Part shown: positions 1 through 6,612 of the stretch, in pieces | Numbering within the stretch: position 1 is the first letter of the stretch | How the letters are laid out: the number at the start of each line of letters is the position of its first letter | DNA from: an uncultured Eubacteriales bacterium | GTDB taxonomy: Bacteria > Bacillota > Clostridia > Oscillospirales > Oscillospiraceae | DNA length: 6,684 nt | Direction of reading: 5' to 3' | Assembly (NCBI GenBank): GCA_900556535.1 | Contig: USPI01000080.1 | Span: forward strand, 1-6,684 | The notes under the pieces: generated by a model | What the model was told of the DNA's origin: nothing | Databases searched by the model: none | The model's input: the letters and a program-made list of their open reading frames with translations, nothing else | Translations under genes and position numbers: made by a program

Positions 1-1155
1 GAGGAACAGGAGCTGCTGCTTGAGAGCGTTGACGATCTCATGGAGCAGTTCGGCACGGAAGCATATTTCAAGCAGTGCGACGAGGAGCACCGCTGGCCGA
101 AGGAATTCACCGACGCACTTCTCGACGCGGGCTTTCAGACGCTCGGCGTTGACGAGAAATTCGGCGGCACCCCCGTTGACGTCCAGACGCTGATGCTGGT
201 CTCGGAGCGCATCTGCCAAAGAGGCGCACCCATCTACGTTTACGGCAACCTCTGCGCGCTCAAGGACATGACCGAATACGGCACCCCCGAGCAGCAGGAG
301 CAGTGCTTTGCCGAGGTCATGGCGGGCAACCCCGGCTTCGTTCTCGGCTTCACGGAGCCCGGCGCGGGCTCGGACAGCTCCGCGCTCTCCACGACCTATA
401 AGCGCCGCGACGGCAAGGTCTACATTAACGGACAGAAGTCGTTCATGACCAACTCCGCCAACTGCAAATATATGCTCTGCGTCGCAAGAAACGCCGACGA
501 CGACGCGAGCCTGAAGGAAAACCGCTCCAGGTTCTCCATGTGGTGGATCCAACTCCACGACGACGAGGGCAACCTCATGCCCGGCATCAAAATGGCGCCG
601 CTGGAGAAGATAGGCTGGCATATGGGCAACACCTGCGAGCTGACGCTCACCGAGGTCGAGCTTGAGAAAAAGGACCTCGTCGGCGTTGAGGGCAACGGCT
701 TCATGCAGGCAATGGTCAACTTCGAGGTCGAGCGCCTGATCGCCTGCGCTCAGTCTCTCGGCGCTGCCGAGTGCGCCTTTGAGGATGCCGTGCGCTACGC
801 AACAAAGCGCGTCCAGTTCGGCAGGCCCATCGGCGACAACCAGCTCATTCAGGAGCACATCACCGAGATGTACATGAAGATCGAAAATATGCGCAATTGG
901 GTGTACAAGACCGCATGGATGATAGACAACGGGCTGCCCGTTCAGATCGACTCCGCCGTTGCGAAGCTCTACTGCGGCCGCGCCGCCTTCGAGGTGTGCG
1001 ACACCGCGATGCAGGTCATGGGCGGCATCGGCTACACCAAGGACTGCCGCATCTCCCGCCTGTGGCGCGACCAGCGCGTTTACCGCATCGGCGCGGGCAC
1101 GGACGAGATAATGATCCACATCGCGGGACGCGCGATCCAGAAGAAATACAAGTGA
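1..1155 (+). CDS. CaiA-like acyl-CoA dehydrogenase (5' end outside window)
   Basis: FAD-dependent acyl-CoA dehydrogenase, probably working as an enoyl-CoA reductase like CaiA (crotonobetainyl-CoA reductase), taking electrons from an electron-transfer flavoprotein not seen here. The frame is open to base 1 and its first residues, EEQELLLESV, match the usual N-terminus of the family, so only about 7 residues are missing; the ATG at 40 is internal. Numbering from that ATG: the flavin/substrate motif GFTEPGAGSDSSA is at 103-115, and the second family signature (QVMGGIGYTKD, then R and D at the usual spacing) at 325-344. The medium-chain catalytic Glu site (YEGT) reads GAGT, as in isovaleryl-CoA dehydrogenase, where the base is a Glu in an ERL motif; ERL is present here at 231-233. 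From memory, similarity to E. coli CaiA runs end to end. It is first of four co-directional genes and is followed after 21 bases by the next, consistent with one operon. Substrate unknown; a short-chain acyl-CoA dehydrogenase of another pathway is possible. Confidence 0.9.
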   Translation, partial: EEQELLLESVDDLMEQFGTEAYFKQCDEEHRWPKEFTDALLDAGFQTLGVDEKFGGTPVDVQTLMLVSERICQRGAPIYVYGNLCALKDMTEYGTPEQQEQCFAEVMAGNPGFVLGFTEPGAGSDSSALSTTYKRRDGKVYINGQKSFMTNSANCKYMLCVARNADDDASLKENRSRFSMWWIQLHDDEGNLMPGIKMAPLEKIGWHMGNTCELTLTEVELEKKDLVGVEGNGFMQAMVNFEVERLIACAQSLGAAECAFEDAVRYATKRVQFGRPIGDNQLIQEHITEMYMKIENMRNWVYKTAWMIDNGLPVQIDSAVAKLYCGRAAFEVCDTAMQVMGGIGYTKDCRISRLWRDQRVYRIGAGTDEIMIHIAGRAIQKKYK

Positions 1156-1176
1156 TCGTAAAGGAGATTTCAGAAT

Positions 1177-1962
1177 ATGAAAGCAATACTAAACGACCTT
1201 ATTGCCGAGCAGTCCCTTGTTGACTCCGTGCTCGACGGGCTCACCGAGGAGCAGTGGAAGCTGTCTCTCGACGGCTGCAAGCCCTGGCTGCTCCAGGACG
1301 CGGTCAACCACATCGCCTTCTTCGACTACGCCGCCGTGCGTCTTATGAACCACGAGTTCGCCGACCTGCTCGACGGGCTGGACGCCGAGGCGCAGCAGGA
1401 CGAATACTACATTCCCCACGCCTACCGCCGCTTCACCGGCAAGGAGACTCTTGAGTGGTGGCGCACCGAGCGCACGAAGATGGACGCAAAGTTCATGACC
1501 ATGGACCCCAAGGAGCGAGTTCCCTGGGCTCCGGGGATGCCCATGAGCGCAAAGAGCCTCTGCACCGCGCGCATGATGGAGCTTTGGGCACATTCGGTCG
1601 ATATCTACGACGCTCTTGGCATGGACGTCGTCGTTACCGAGCGCATCAAGAACGTGCTCTTCCTCTCCTGGCAGTCCAGACCCTTTGCATACTCCATTAA
1701 CGGTCTGAGCTTCGACAAGGAGACCCCCATGTATCTCGAGCTCACACTCCCTTCGGGCGAGGTCTGGGCAAAGGGTGATCCCGCATCTCCGAATTACATC
1801 AAGGGCAGCGCAAAGGACTGGGCGCTCGTTTCCGTGCGCCGCCGCCACTGGATGGACACAGGGCTTGAGGTCGCAGGCGACGAGGCACGGCGCTACGCAA
1901 ACGTCGTTCAGTGCTACGCCGGCGGCGCCGACCCCCTGCCCGAGCCCAAGAACGTCAGATAG
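1177..1962 (+). CDS. TIGR03084-type DinB/maleylpyruvate isomerase-like metal-binding protein
   Basis: A 261-residue soluble protein of the DinB/MDMPI fold, closest by pattern to the TIGR03084 family of uncharacterised metal-binding proteins. The N-terminal four-helix part has the metal triad of mycothiol-dependent maleylpyruvate isomerase: His45 (in DAVNHIAFFDY), Glu135 and His139 (in ARMMELWAHSVDIYDALG). The spacing is close to the H52/E144/H148 of the Corynebacterium enzyme. The C-terminal part (about 185-250) ends in RRRHWMDTGLEVAGDEARRY and then QCYAGG, the TIGR03084-type tail. Family members with known activity use a low-molecular-weight thiol to isomerise or modify electrophilic substrates; this subfamily has no established reaction. 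The start at 1177 is supported by AAAGGAG at 1160-1166, 10 bases upstream. It lies between the acyl-CoA dehydrogenase and the permease, so it probably acts on the same compound, perhaps as a cis-trans isomerase or as a helper for an unsaturated acid. That role is inference only. Confidence 0.8.
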   Translation: MKAILNDLIAEQSLVDSVLDGLTEEQWKLSLDGCKPWLLQDAVNHIAFFDYAAVRLMNHEFADLLDGLDAEAQQDEYYIPHAYRRFTGKETLEWWRTERTKMDAKFMTMDPKERVPWAPGMPMSAKSLCTARMMELWAHSVDIYDALGMDVVVTERIKNVLFLSWQSRPFAYSINGLSFDKETPMYLELTLPSGEVWAKGDPASPNYIKGSAKDWALVSVRRRHWMDTGLEVAGDEARRYANVVQCYAGGADPLPEPKNVR

Positions 1963-1968
1963 TGTATC

Positions 1969-1974
1969 GGGAGG
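1969..1974 (+). promoter_or_regulatory. Ribosome binding site fixing the permease start
   Basis: GGGAGG lies 8 bases before the ATG at 1983. It decides between that start and an in-frame ATG at 1911, which would add 24 arginine-rich residues (RRRRRPPAR) overlapping the previous gene and has no comparable site. The site sits in the 20-base gap after the stop of the DinB-like gene. Confidence 0.75.
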
Positions 1975-1982
1975 ACAAAGCT

Positions 1983-3440
1983 ATGACTCTTGCTGAAAAA
2001 CCCAAAAACACAAAATACTATATAAACTCCGCCATCGGCGTCAGCATCATGCTGTTTTTCGGATATCTTCCGACCTTTTCGACGGTGACCCCCATCGGCA
2101 TGAAGATACTCGGCATCTACCTCGGTCTTCTGTATCTGTGGTCTACCGTTGACCTCATATGGCCCTCGCTGCTGGGCATCATCATAACCGGCTTCTCCGG
2201 CTACGACAGCGTCAGCGGCATCCTCGCCTCCGGCTTCGGTGACGGCACGAACGTGTATATCTGGCTCATCTGCCTGTTCGCGTATTTCATCACCAAGTCC
2301 GGCGTTTCGGACAACATCGTGCGCGCCATCATGGGTCTGAAATTCGCCAAGGGACGCCCGTGGGTCGTGTCGTTTCTGTTCTTCACCGCGGCCTACGCCG
2401 TCGGCGCTCTCGTTTCCATGACCCCCGCCTGCCTCATCGTCTGGGCGTTCTTTGAGAAGTTCGCGCAGGAGATGAATTACAAAAAGGGCGACAAATACGT
2501 TTCCTTTATGATCGTCGGCATCGCGCTTTCGGGTCTCATGGGCTTTTCGCTGTTTAACTTCCGCGTCCCCGGCAGCATCCTCATCGGCTACATCGAGGCA
2601 GCCGGCGGCACGGTCAGCTTCATCGGCTACTCCCTGACCGCCTTCGTGGTCGGCTTCGGCGCCGTCATCGTCTACACGATCTTCGGCAAGCTGGTGGTGC
2701 GCCCCGACGTTGAGCGCATCAAGGGCGGCTATGGATTCGCGGCAGGCGAAAAAATGACCCGCTATCAGAAGCAGCTTCTCGCTCTGACCTTCGCTCTTAT
2801 CATCACCTTCATGGTGCAGAGCCTTCTGACCAAGACCCTTGTCGGACAGTTCCTCACCAAGCTCGGCACCTCCGGCATCGTCCTCGTCTTTCTCATCATC
2901 ATCGGCTTTATCCGCCGCAAGGACGGCAGCTTCTTCGCAGACCTGCTCGACGGCACCAAGAACGGCGTCCCCTGGCCCGTATTCTACCTGCTGACCATCG
3001 GTATGCCGCTGTCATTCGCGCTCTCCGACGAGGCGCTCGGCATCCAGCCCATGCTCTCGGGCGTGTTCAGCAGCATCCTCGGCAGCAGCTCCTCGGGCTT
3101 CCTCATCTTCGTGCTGCTCATCACCTTCCTTGCAGCCTTCTCGACCCAGTTCCTGCTCAACCAGATCCCCTGCATGGTGCTCTTCCCCATCGCAAGCGCT
3201 TACTGCGCCTCGATGAACATCCACCCCGGCGTTCTGGCGTGCATGATAACCCTCTGCGCGAACGCCTCGATAATCTTCCCCTCGGCAAACCCCATCGCCG
3301 GCGTCATGCACGGCAAGACCAACTGGATATCCTCCAAGGACATCTACAAGTTCGCTATCCCCCTCACGGTATCCGTGTGGCTTCTTGCCGTCATCGTATG
3401 GCTCGTTCTCGGCAACACCTTCTTCAACATCGGCGTATGA
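1983..3440 (+). CDS. Divergent SLC13/DASS-like carboxylate (anion) permease
   Basis: A 485-residue integral membrane protein of the ion transporter superfamily, most like SLC13/DASS sodium-coupled di- or monocarboxylate carriers. About 11-12 hydrophobic segments are visible, in two halves joined by a charged loop (about 240-262). Two intramembrane clefts resemble the substrate sites of DASS carriers: GALVSMTPACLIVW (141-154) and FSTQFLLNQIPCMVLFP (386-402), with a later NASIIFPSANPIAGVMHG (427-444) corresponding to the proline-rich end of the second half. In classical DASS proteins the clefts read Ser-Asn-Thr twice; here they read SMT and LNQ, so the substrate or ion coupling is probably altered. 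Not a BCCT (CaiT-type) betaine carrier. It lies 20 bases after the DinB-like gene and 44 bases before the CoA-transferase, so it most likely imports the acid that the operon activates. The family call is fairly sure; substrate unknown. Confidence 0.82.
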   Translation: MTLAEKPKNTKYYINSAIGVSIMLFFGYLPTFSTVTPIGMKILGIYLGLLYLWSTVDLIWPSLLGIIITGFSGYDSVSGILASGFGDGTNVYIWLICLFAYFITKSGVSDNIVRAIMGLKFAKGRPWVVSFLFFTAAYAVGALVSMTPACLIVWAFFEKFAQEMNYKKGDKYVSFMIVGIALSGLMGFSLFNFRVPGSILIGYIEAAGGTVSFIGYSLTAFVVGFGAVIVYTIFGKLVVRPDVERIKGGYGFAAGEKMTRYQKQLLALTFALIITFMVQSLLTKTLVGQFLTKLGTSGIVLVFLIIIGFIRRKDGSFFADLLDGTKNGVPWPVFYLLTIGMPLSFALSDEALGIQPMLSGVFSSILGSSSSGFLIFVLLITFLAAFSTQFLLNQIPCMVLFPIASAYCASMNIHPGVLACMITLCANASIIFPSANPIAGVMHGKTNWISSKDIYKFAIPLTVSVWLLAVIVWLVLGNTFFNIGV

Positions 3441-3484
3441 TAACTTCGCCGGATATCTGATTTTACGAAAAAGGAGAATATATT

Positions 3485-4702
3485 ATGAAACGCAGTGAAA
3501 TGCCCGTATTCGGCAATATGCAGGGCGTAAAGATCATCGGCACCGGCACCAGCATCGCAGGCCCCGTGGCGTGCACTCTCTTCGCGGAGCAGGGCGCCGA
3601 GGTCATTCAGATCGAAAGCACCGTCGCAAAGGACATGGTCCGCTTCATCGGCGATATCTGGTGGACCGAGCACCGCAACAACCGCACCATCGCACTGAAC
3701 ATCCGCTCCGAGGAGGGCGAAAAGGTGCTCAAGGAGCTCCTTGCGGACGCCGACATTCTCATTGAGGGCTCCAAGGGCGGCACATGGGCAAAGTGGGGTC
3801 TGACCGACGAGGTGCTTTGGGAGGTCAACCCGCGCCTGACCATCGTTCACATCTCCGGCTACGGTCAGACGGGCGACCCCTCCTACGTCAACCGCGGCTC
3901 CTACGACCCCATCGGTCAGGCCTTCTCCGGCTTCCTCGCCGTTCAGGGCGAGCCCGAGCCCGCACCTCCCCTCGCCGCAAAGCCCTACACCTGCGACTAC
4001 ATAACCGCGCTCTTCGCGGCATGGTCGGCCTCCGTCGCAATGTACCGCGCCCGCGAGACCGGCAAGGGCGAGAGCATCGACGTTGCGCAGTACGAGGTGC
4101 TCGTGCGCCTTCAGGCCGACTACCTCATCAACGGTCTCAACTACGGAATGCAGGCAGAGCGCACCGGCGTTTACGGCAACACCGTCGTCGCCATCCCCGG
4201 CGTTCAGATGTGCAAGGACGGAAACTACATCATGTCCGCGATCGGCGGCACGCCCGTGTTCAAGAAGTTTGAAAAGCTCATGGGTCTTGAAAACGACCCC
4301 GATTTCGGCACCGGCTATGCCGTTATAAACAAGACCGACGGCGCCCGTGCCGAGAAGGCGGTCAAGGCATACGTCGATTTCTGTATGTCCCACACCGCGG
4401 CGGAGGTCAACGAGATCTTTAACGCAAACGGACTGCCCTGCACCGTCGTCATGACCTACGAGATGATGAAAAACCACCCCCACTATCAGGCTCGCGGCAC
4501 CTTTGCGACCTGGCACAACGACATGAAGGACGTTGACCTCATGGGCGTCAACTGCATCCCCTTCTTCAAGAATAACCCCAGCCAAATCTACCGCGGCGGT
4601 CCCGTTTACGGCGCGGATAACGAGGATATCCTCGAGGAGCTCGGCTACACCGCAGAGCAGATAAGCCGTATGTACGAAACCGGAGTCATCAAAAACGACT
4701 GA
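3485..4702 (+). CDS. CaiB-like family III CoA-transferase
   Basis: Family III (CaiB/BaiF) CoA-transferase, which moves CoA from an acyl-CoA donor to a free carboxylate through an aspartyl-CoA intermediate. At 405 residues it is as long as E. coli CaiB, and recalled CaiB sequence aligns along the whole length: IAGP near 24-27, FAEQGAEVI at 33-41, ISGYGQ at 123-128, SIDVAQYEV at 197-205, and PFFKNNPSQIYRG near the C-terminus. The catalytic Asp is predicted to be Asp171 in PYTCDYITAL, equivalent to Asp169 of CaiB. The start is set by AAGGAG at 3471-3476, 8 bases before the ATG. It is last in the operon, with a terminator directly downstream. Together with the CaiA-like enzyme it suggests a reductive cycle in which the reduced acyl-CoA product donates its CoA to the next substrate molecule. 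No CaiC ligase or CaiD hydratase is present in the window. Carnitine itself is doubtful because the transporter differs. Confidence 0.92.
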   Translation: MKRSEMPVFGNMQGVKIIGTGTSIAGPVACTLFAEQGAEVIQIESTVAKDMVRFIGDIWWTEHRNNRTIALNIRSEEGEKVLKELLADADILIEGSKGGTWAKWGLTDEVLWEVNPRLTIVHISGYGQTGDPSYVNRGSYDPIGQAFSGFLAVQGEPEPAPPLAAKPYTCDYITALFAAWSASVAMYRARETGKGESIDVAQYEVLVRLQADYLINGLNYGMQAERTGVYGNTVVAIPGVQMCKDGNYIMSAIGGTPVFKKFEKLMGLENDPDFGTGYAVINKTDGARAEKAVKAYVDFCMSHTAAEVNEIFNANGLPCTVVMTYEMMKNHPHYQARGTFATWHNDMKDVDLMGVNCIPFFKNNPSQIYRGGPVYGADNEDILEELGYTAEQISRMYETGVIKND

Positions 4703-4720
4703 TTCTGACACGATGACACG

Positions 4721-4754
4721 AAAAAAGCACGGAGAAATTTTTCTCCGTGCTTTT
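4721..4754. terminator. Bidirectional intrinsic terminator between convergent genes
   Basis: A perfect inverted repeat, GCACGGAGAA / TTCTCCGTGC, is flanked by an A-run at 4721-4726 and a T-run at 4751-4754, so the extended stem is about 15 base pairs with a loop of about 4 bases. It lies 18 bases after the CoA-transferase stop and 12 bases beyond the stop of the minus-strand hydrolase. Read on either strand the hairpin is followed by U residues, so it can end both transcripts. Confidence 0.9.
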
Positions 4755-4766
4755 GATCTTCTCGAT

Positions 4767-5741
4767 TCAGTTTTGGAAATACACATCCGGACGGGTGCGC
4801 GGGGCGAAGCGGATAAGCCCGGTCGAGTCAAGCTCGCAGCGGTTCATATCCACCGCGCTCGGGCGGCTGTTATCATAGGTCGTGTAATAATATATGCCCT
4901 TGTCGGCGCTGCAGCACGAGGTATAGAGCGTTATCTCATACTCGCCCTCGGCGACCTCACAGCAGCCGCGCTGCTGCTCAACGGAGCCGAGGATATGGAA
5001 AAACTGGCTCACGCTGCTCGCCTCGTCCGAGGCGGAGACCGAGTTTGCGCGGGTGAAGGCGACGCGGGCAAAGCGCGAGGCCGACGACAGATCACCCGGC
5101 AGCCCCAGTGCACCCATGCCGCGGCTATACGCCTTGAGCTCAACGCCCCGGCAGAAGCGGTTTTCCGGCTGACGCGGCGAGAGCGCCATATAGTCGCAAA
5201 GGCGCTGCATCTGCTGCTCAAACGGCGGGTTATTCGTGAGAACGCCCACGGGGTTATCGTAGATTTTAAGCCCGTCGCGCACGGACTCGACCGTTATTGC
5301 CTCGGTTCTGTCGGCTATTATCCAATGAAGCTGCGCCGTGGGGAGCTTTTCGGAAAACGGCGTGCCGGTGAGGTTAATTCTGCCGAGCAGCTCGCGCGCC
5401 TGAACGACGCTTTCGCACTGCGCAAGCACCCAAGGAATAAACTCAAACTGCGCAACGTCGCTGCCGTCGCCGCGCGGTGCGGCATAAACGGCGTTTCCGA
5501 CGAAGTTGAGCCCCGCCATGCACAAGCCGCGCTCGTTCATGGCGTCGTAGTAAAGCGGATAGCCGTCGGCTACGTGCGCCATGCCGATAACGGCAAAATG
5601 CTCCTTGAGCTTCAGTCCGCTTCCAAACTCAAGCGGAAAGCGGCGCGGCATCACGCAGATCTCGTCGCCGTAGGAAAATTCATAGTCAAGCGTGCGTCCG
5701 AAATAAAATCCGTCCGTCTTATAGGTCGCTGCCGTACACAT
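4767..5741 (-). CDS. bsh: Choloylglycine hydrolase family enzyme, probable bile salt hydrolase
   Basis: Ntn-hydrolase of the choloylglycine/penicillin V acylase family, 324 residues, the usual length for bile salt hydrolases; it would cleave the amide bond of glycine- or taurine-conjugated bile acids in the cytoplasm. The start is firm, since the protein begins MCTAA and Cys2 is the nucleophile exposed after Met removal. The other expected active-site residues are present: Arg16 and Asp19 in GRTLDYEFS, Asn79 in AGLNF, Asn170 in VLTNNPPF, and Arg223 in PGDLSSASRFARVAF, whose preceding glycines (GMGALGLPGD) fit the bile-salt-hydrolase consensus. There is no signal peptide. A weakly spaced ribosome site (GAGGG at 5754-5758, 12 bases from the ATG) precedes it. 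It converges on the CoA-transferase operon and lies 91 bases downstream of another minus-strand gene, so it may have its own promoter. Penicillin V acylase or N-acyl homoserine lactone acylase activity is the main alternative. Confidence 0.92.
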   Translation of the reverse strand: MCTAATYKTDGFYFGRTLDYEFSYGDEICVMPRRFPLEFGSGLKLKEHFAVIGMAHVADGYPLYYDAMNERGLCMAGLNFVGNAVYAAPRGDGSDVAQFEFIPWVLAQCESVVQARELLGRINLTGTPFSEKLPTAQLHWIIADRTEAITVESVRDGLKIYDNPVGVLTNNPPFEQQMQRLCDYMALSPRQPENRFCRGVELKAYSRGMGALGLPGDLSSASRFARVAFTRANSVSASDEASSVSQFFHILGSVEQQRGCCEVAEGEYEITLYTSCCSADKGIYYYTTYDNSRPSAVDMNRCELDSTGLIRFAPRTRPDVYFQN

Positions 5742-5769
5742 TTAATTATAATGCCCTCTTTCAATGCAG

Positions 5770-5793
5770 ATAATAGCATTAGTATACCGTCAA
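5770..5793 (-). promoter_or_regulatory. Possible promoter elements for the hydrolase gene
   Basis: The 91-base gap 5742-5832 is clearly more AT-rich than its surroundings next to the hydrolase. On the minus strand it contains TTGACG (5788-5793), TATACT (5781-5786) and TATTAT (5770-5775), all resembling sigma-70-type hexamers. No pair has the ideal 16-18 base spacing (TTGACG to TATTAT is only 12), so the exact promoter is not resolved. The GC-rich part of the gap (5811-5832) shows no clear terminator for the upstream gene, so read-through is also possible. Confidence 0.3.
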
Positions 5794-5832
5794 ATTGTTA
5801 ATAAATCTACGGTGCGGGGCGCGGCGGCGGAC

Positions 5833-6609
5833 TTATTTTGCCCTTCTGTGCTCCTTGATGCGTTCGAAGGCGGAGCGGTATTCCTTCTGGCTCAGGCGCG
5901 GGAAGGCAGAGAGCAGGTGGCGGTGGACGAGGTTCTTCTCCTCAAGCAGAGTGCGCAGCTTCTCGCGCAGCTCGGCTGCGTCCTGACGGGCATCCTCATG
6001 GCGCTCCTTGGCCTTGAGCGTGCCGTCGGTGAGCTCGTCGCCGATGCCGTAGGACACCCGCTCGAGAGCCTTGGCGACCTCGTCGATGGCGCGCATATGA
6101 GCATCGAGCTTGAGCGCGTTAAAGCCCGTGATGCCGAGGTCGGCAAGCAGCATCGCGGAGAGGATGCCGAGCATCACATTGCCGTGAGTGTGCGGGATGC
6201 TCTGAATGAGCATGACGAGCTTCATGACCATCGGGTGGAAGATATACAGGATGCACAGGCAGCCCACGCCCCACAGCAGCGAGAAGCCGAGGCAGACGTA
6301 GCCGCCGATGTTAAAGGCGTTGTCGCTGTAATCCCACAGGCGGGTGTGCATGAATTTTTCCGACACCCAGCCGACTATGAGCTCGAACACCGAGCAGATT
6401 ATGACGCTGCCGAAATAGACGAGGAAAACCTTGTCCTGAACCGGCGCGAGCAGTAAAATGACCGCGACGAGGCCGTAGCCGTATATCGGGCAGATGGGTC
6501 CGATGAGAAAGCCGCGGTTTACGAATTTGCCCATGCTGGCGGCGTGGAAAATGACCTCCACACACCATCCGGCAAAACCGTAGAGAAAGAACAGCCACAG
6601 TAGCTGCTG
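5833..6609 (-). CDS. PF06541-type (CmpB-like) putative ABC transporter permease, N-terminus lost at a junction
   Basis: Multi-pass membrane protein of the family named 'putative ABC transporter permease' (PF06541), whose function is not established. Diagnostic motifs are GKFVNRGFLIGPICPIYGYG near the start and RLWDYSDNAFNIGGYVCLGF in the middle. Four or five membrane segments are followed by a charged, probably coiled-coil cytoplasmic tail of about 85 residues (from about KLDAHMRAIDEV). A GTG at 6561 could serve as a start, but family-like sequence continues upstream (QQLLWLFFLYGFAGWC, the usual first membrane segment), so that GTG is internal. In this frame no ATG, GTG or TTG occurs between 6562 and the window end; the frame is open but reads as unrelated sequence beyond about 6609. 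The true start codon therefore appears to be missing because another sequence is joined at about 6602-6606. The end given here is the edge of recognisable homology, not a start codon. It lies upstream of the hydrolase on the same strand. Confidence 0.8.
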   Translation of the reverse strand, partial: QQLLWLFFLYGFAGWCVEVIFHAASMGKFVNRGFLIGPICPIYGYGLVAVILLLAPVQDKVFLVYFGSVIICSVFELIVGWVSEKFMHTRLWDYSDNAFNIGGYVCLGFSLLWGVGCLCILYIFHPMVMKLVMLIQSIPHTHGNVMLGILSAMLLADLGITGFNALKLDAHMRAIDEVAKALERVSYGIGDELTDGTLKAKERHEDARQDAAELREKLRTLLEEKNLVHRHLLSAFPRLSQKEYRSAFERIKEHRRAK

Positions 6610-6612
6610 GAG
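6598..6612. other. Sequence junction between membrane-protein gene and phage polymerase
   Basis: Two homologies on opposite strands meet here. Minus-strand similarity to PF06541 proteins runs up to the QQLLW codons (6595-6609), and plus-strand similarity to phage DNA polymerase starts at the LLEN codons (6604-6615). The few shared bases, around AGCTGCTGG (6602-6610), look like microhomology. No integrase site, direct repeat or insertion sequence end is visible. Confidence 0.5.

Noticed and set aside
40..1155. ATG at 40 as the true start of the acyl-CoA dehydrogenase
   Set aside because: The frame is open to base 1 and the preceding 13 residues match the conserved family N-terminus, so this Met is internal.
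1189..1848. A 219-codon minus-strand open frame opposite the DinB-like gene
   Set aside because: No ribosome site or recognisable domain; it mirrors the codon bias of the real gene.
1911..1982. Upstream in-frame start extending the permease by 24 residues
   Set aside because: The extension overlaps the previous gene, is arginine-rich and unlike a carrier N-terminus; a good ribosome site precedes the ATG at 1983.
2890..2910. Short CATC trinucleotide-like repetition in the permease gene
   Set aside because: It encodes consecutive isoleucines in a membrane helix and is explained by codon choice; not a repeat element.
1..4702. Annotation of the operon as a carnitine (cai) operon
   Set aside because: CaiA- and CaiB-like enzymes are present, but the transporter is not CaiT-like and no CaiC, CaiD or CaiE is seen, so carnitine as the substrate is not supported.
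3344..4831. A 495-codon minus-strand open frame antisense to the CoA-transferase gene
   Set aside because: It is the antisense shadow of a clearly conserved CaiB-like gene in GC-rich DNA; it is low in complexity, rich in Val, Ala, Gly and Leu, has no recognisable domain, and crosses the terminator and the convergent hydrolase end.
4713..5801. A 362-codon plus-strand open frame antisense to the bile salt hydrolase gene
   Set aside because: The opposite strand encodes a complete hydrolase with every catalytic residue; the plus frame is rich in Arg and Ala, has no motif, and starts at the terminator.
5764..6456. A 230-codon plus-strand open frame opposite the membrane-protein gene
   Set aside because: The minus strand carries diagnostic PF06541 motifs; the plus frame has no family resemblance and begins in the hydrolase promoter region.
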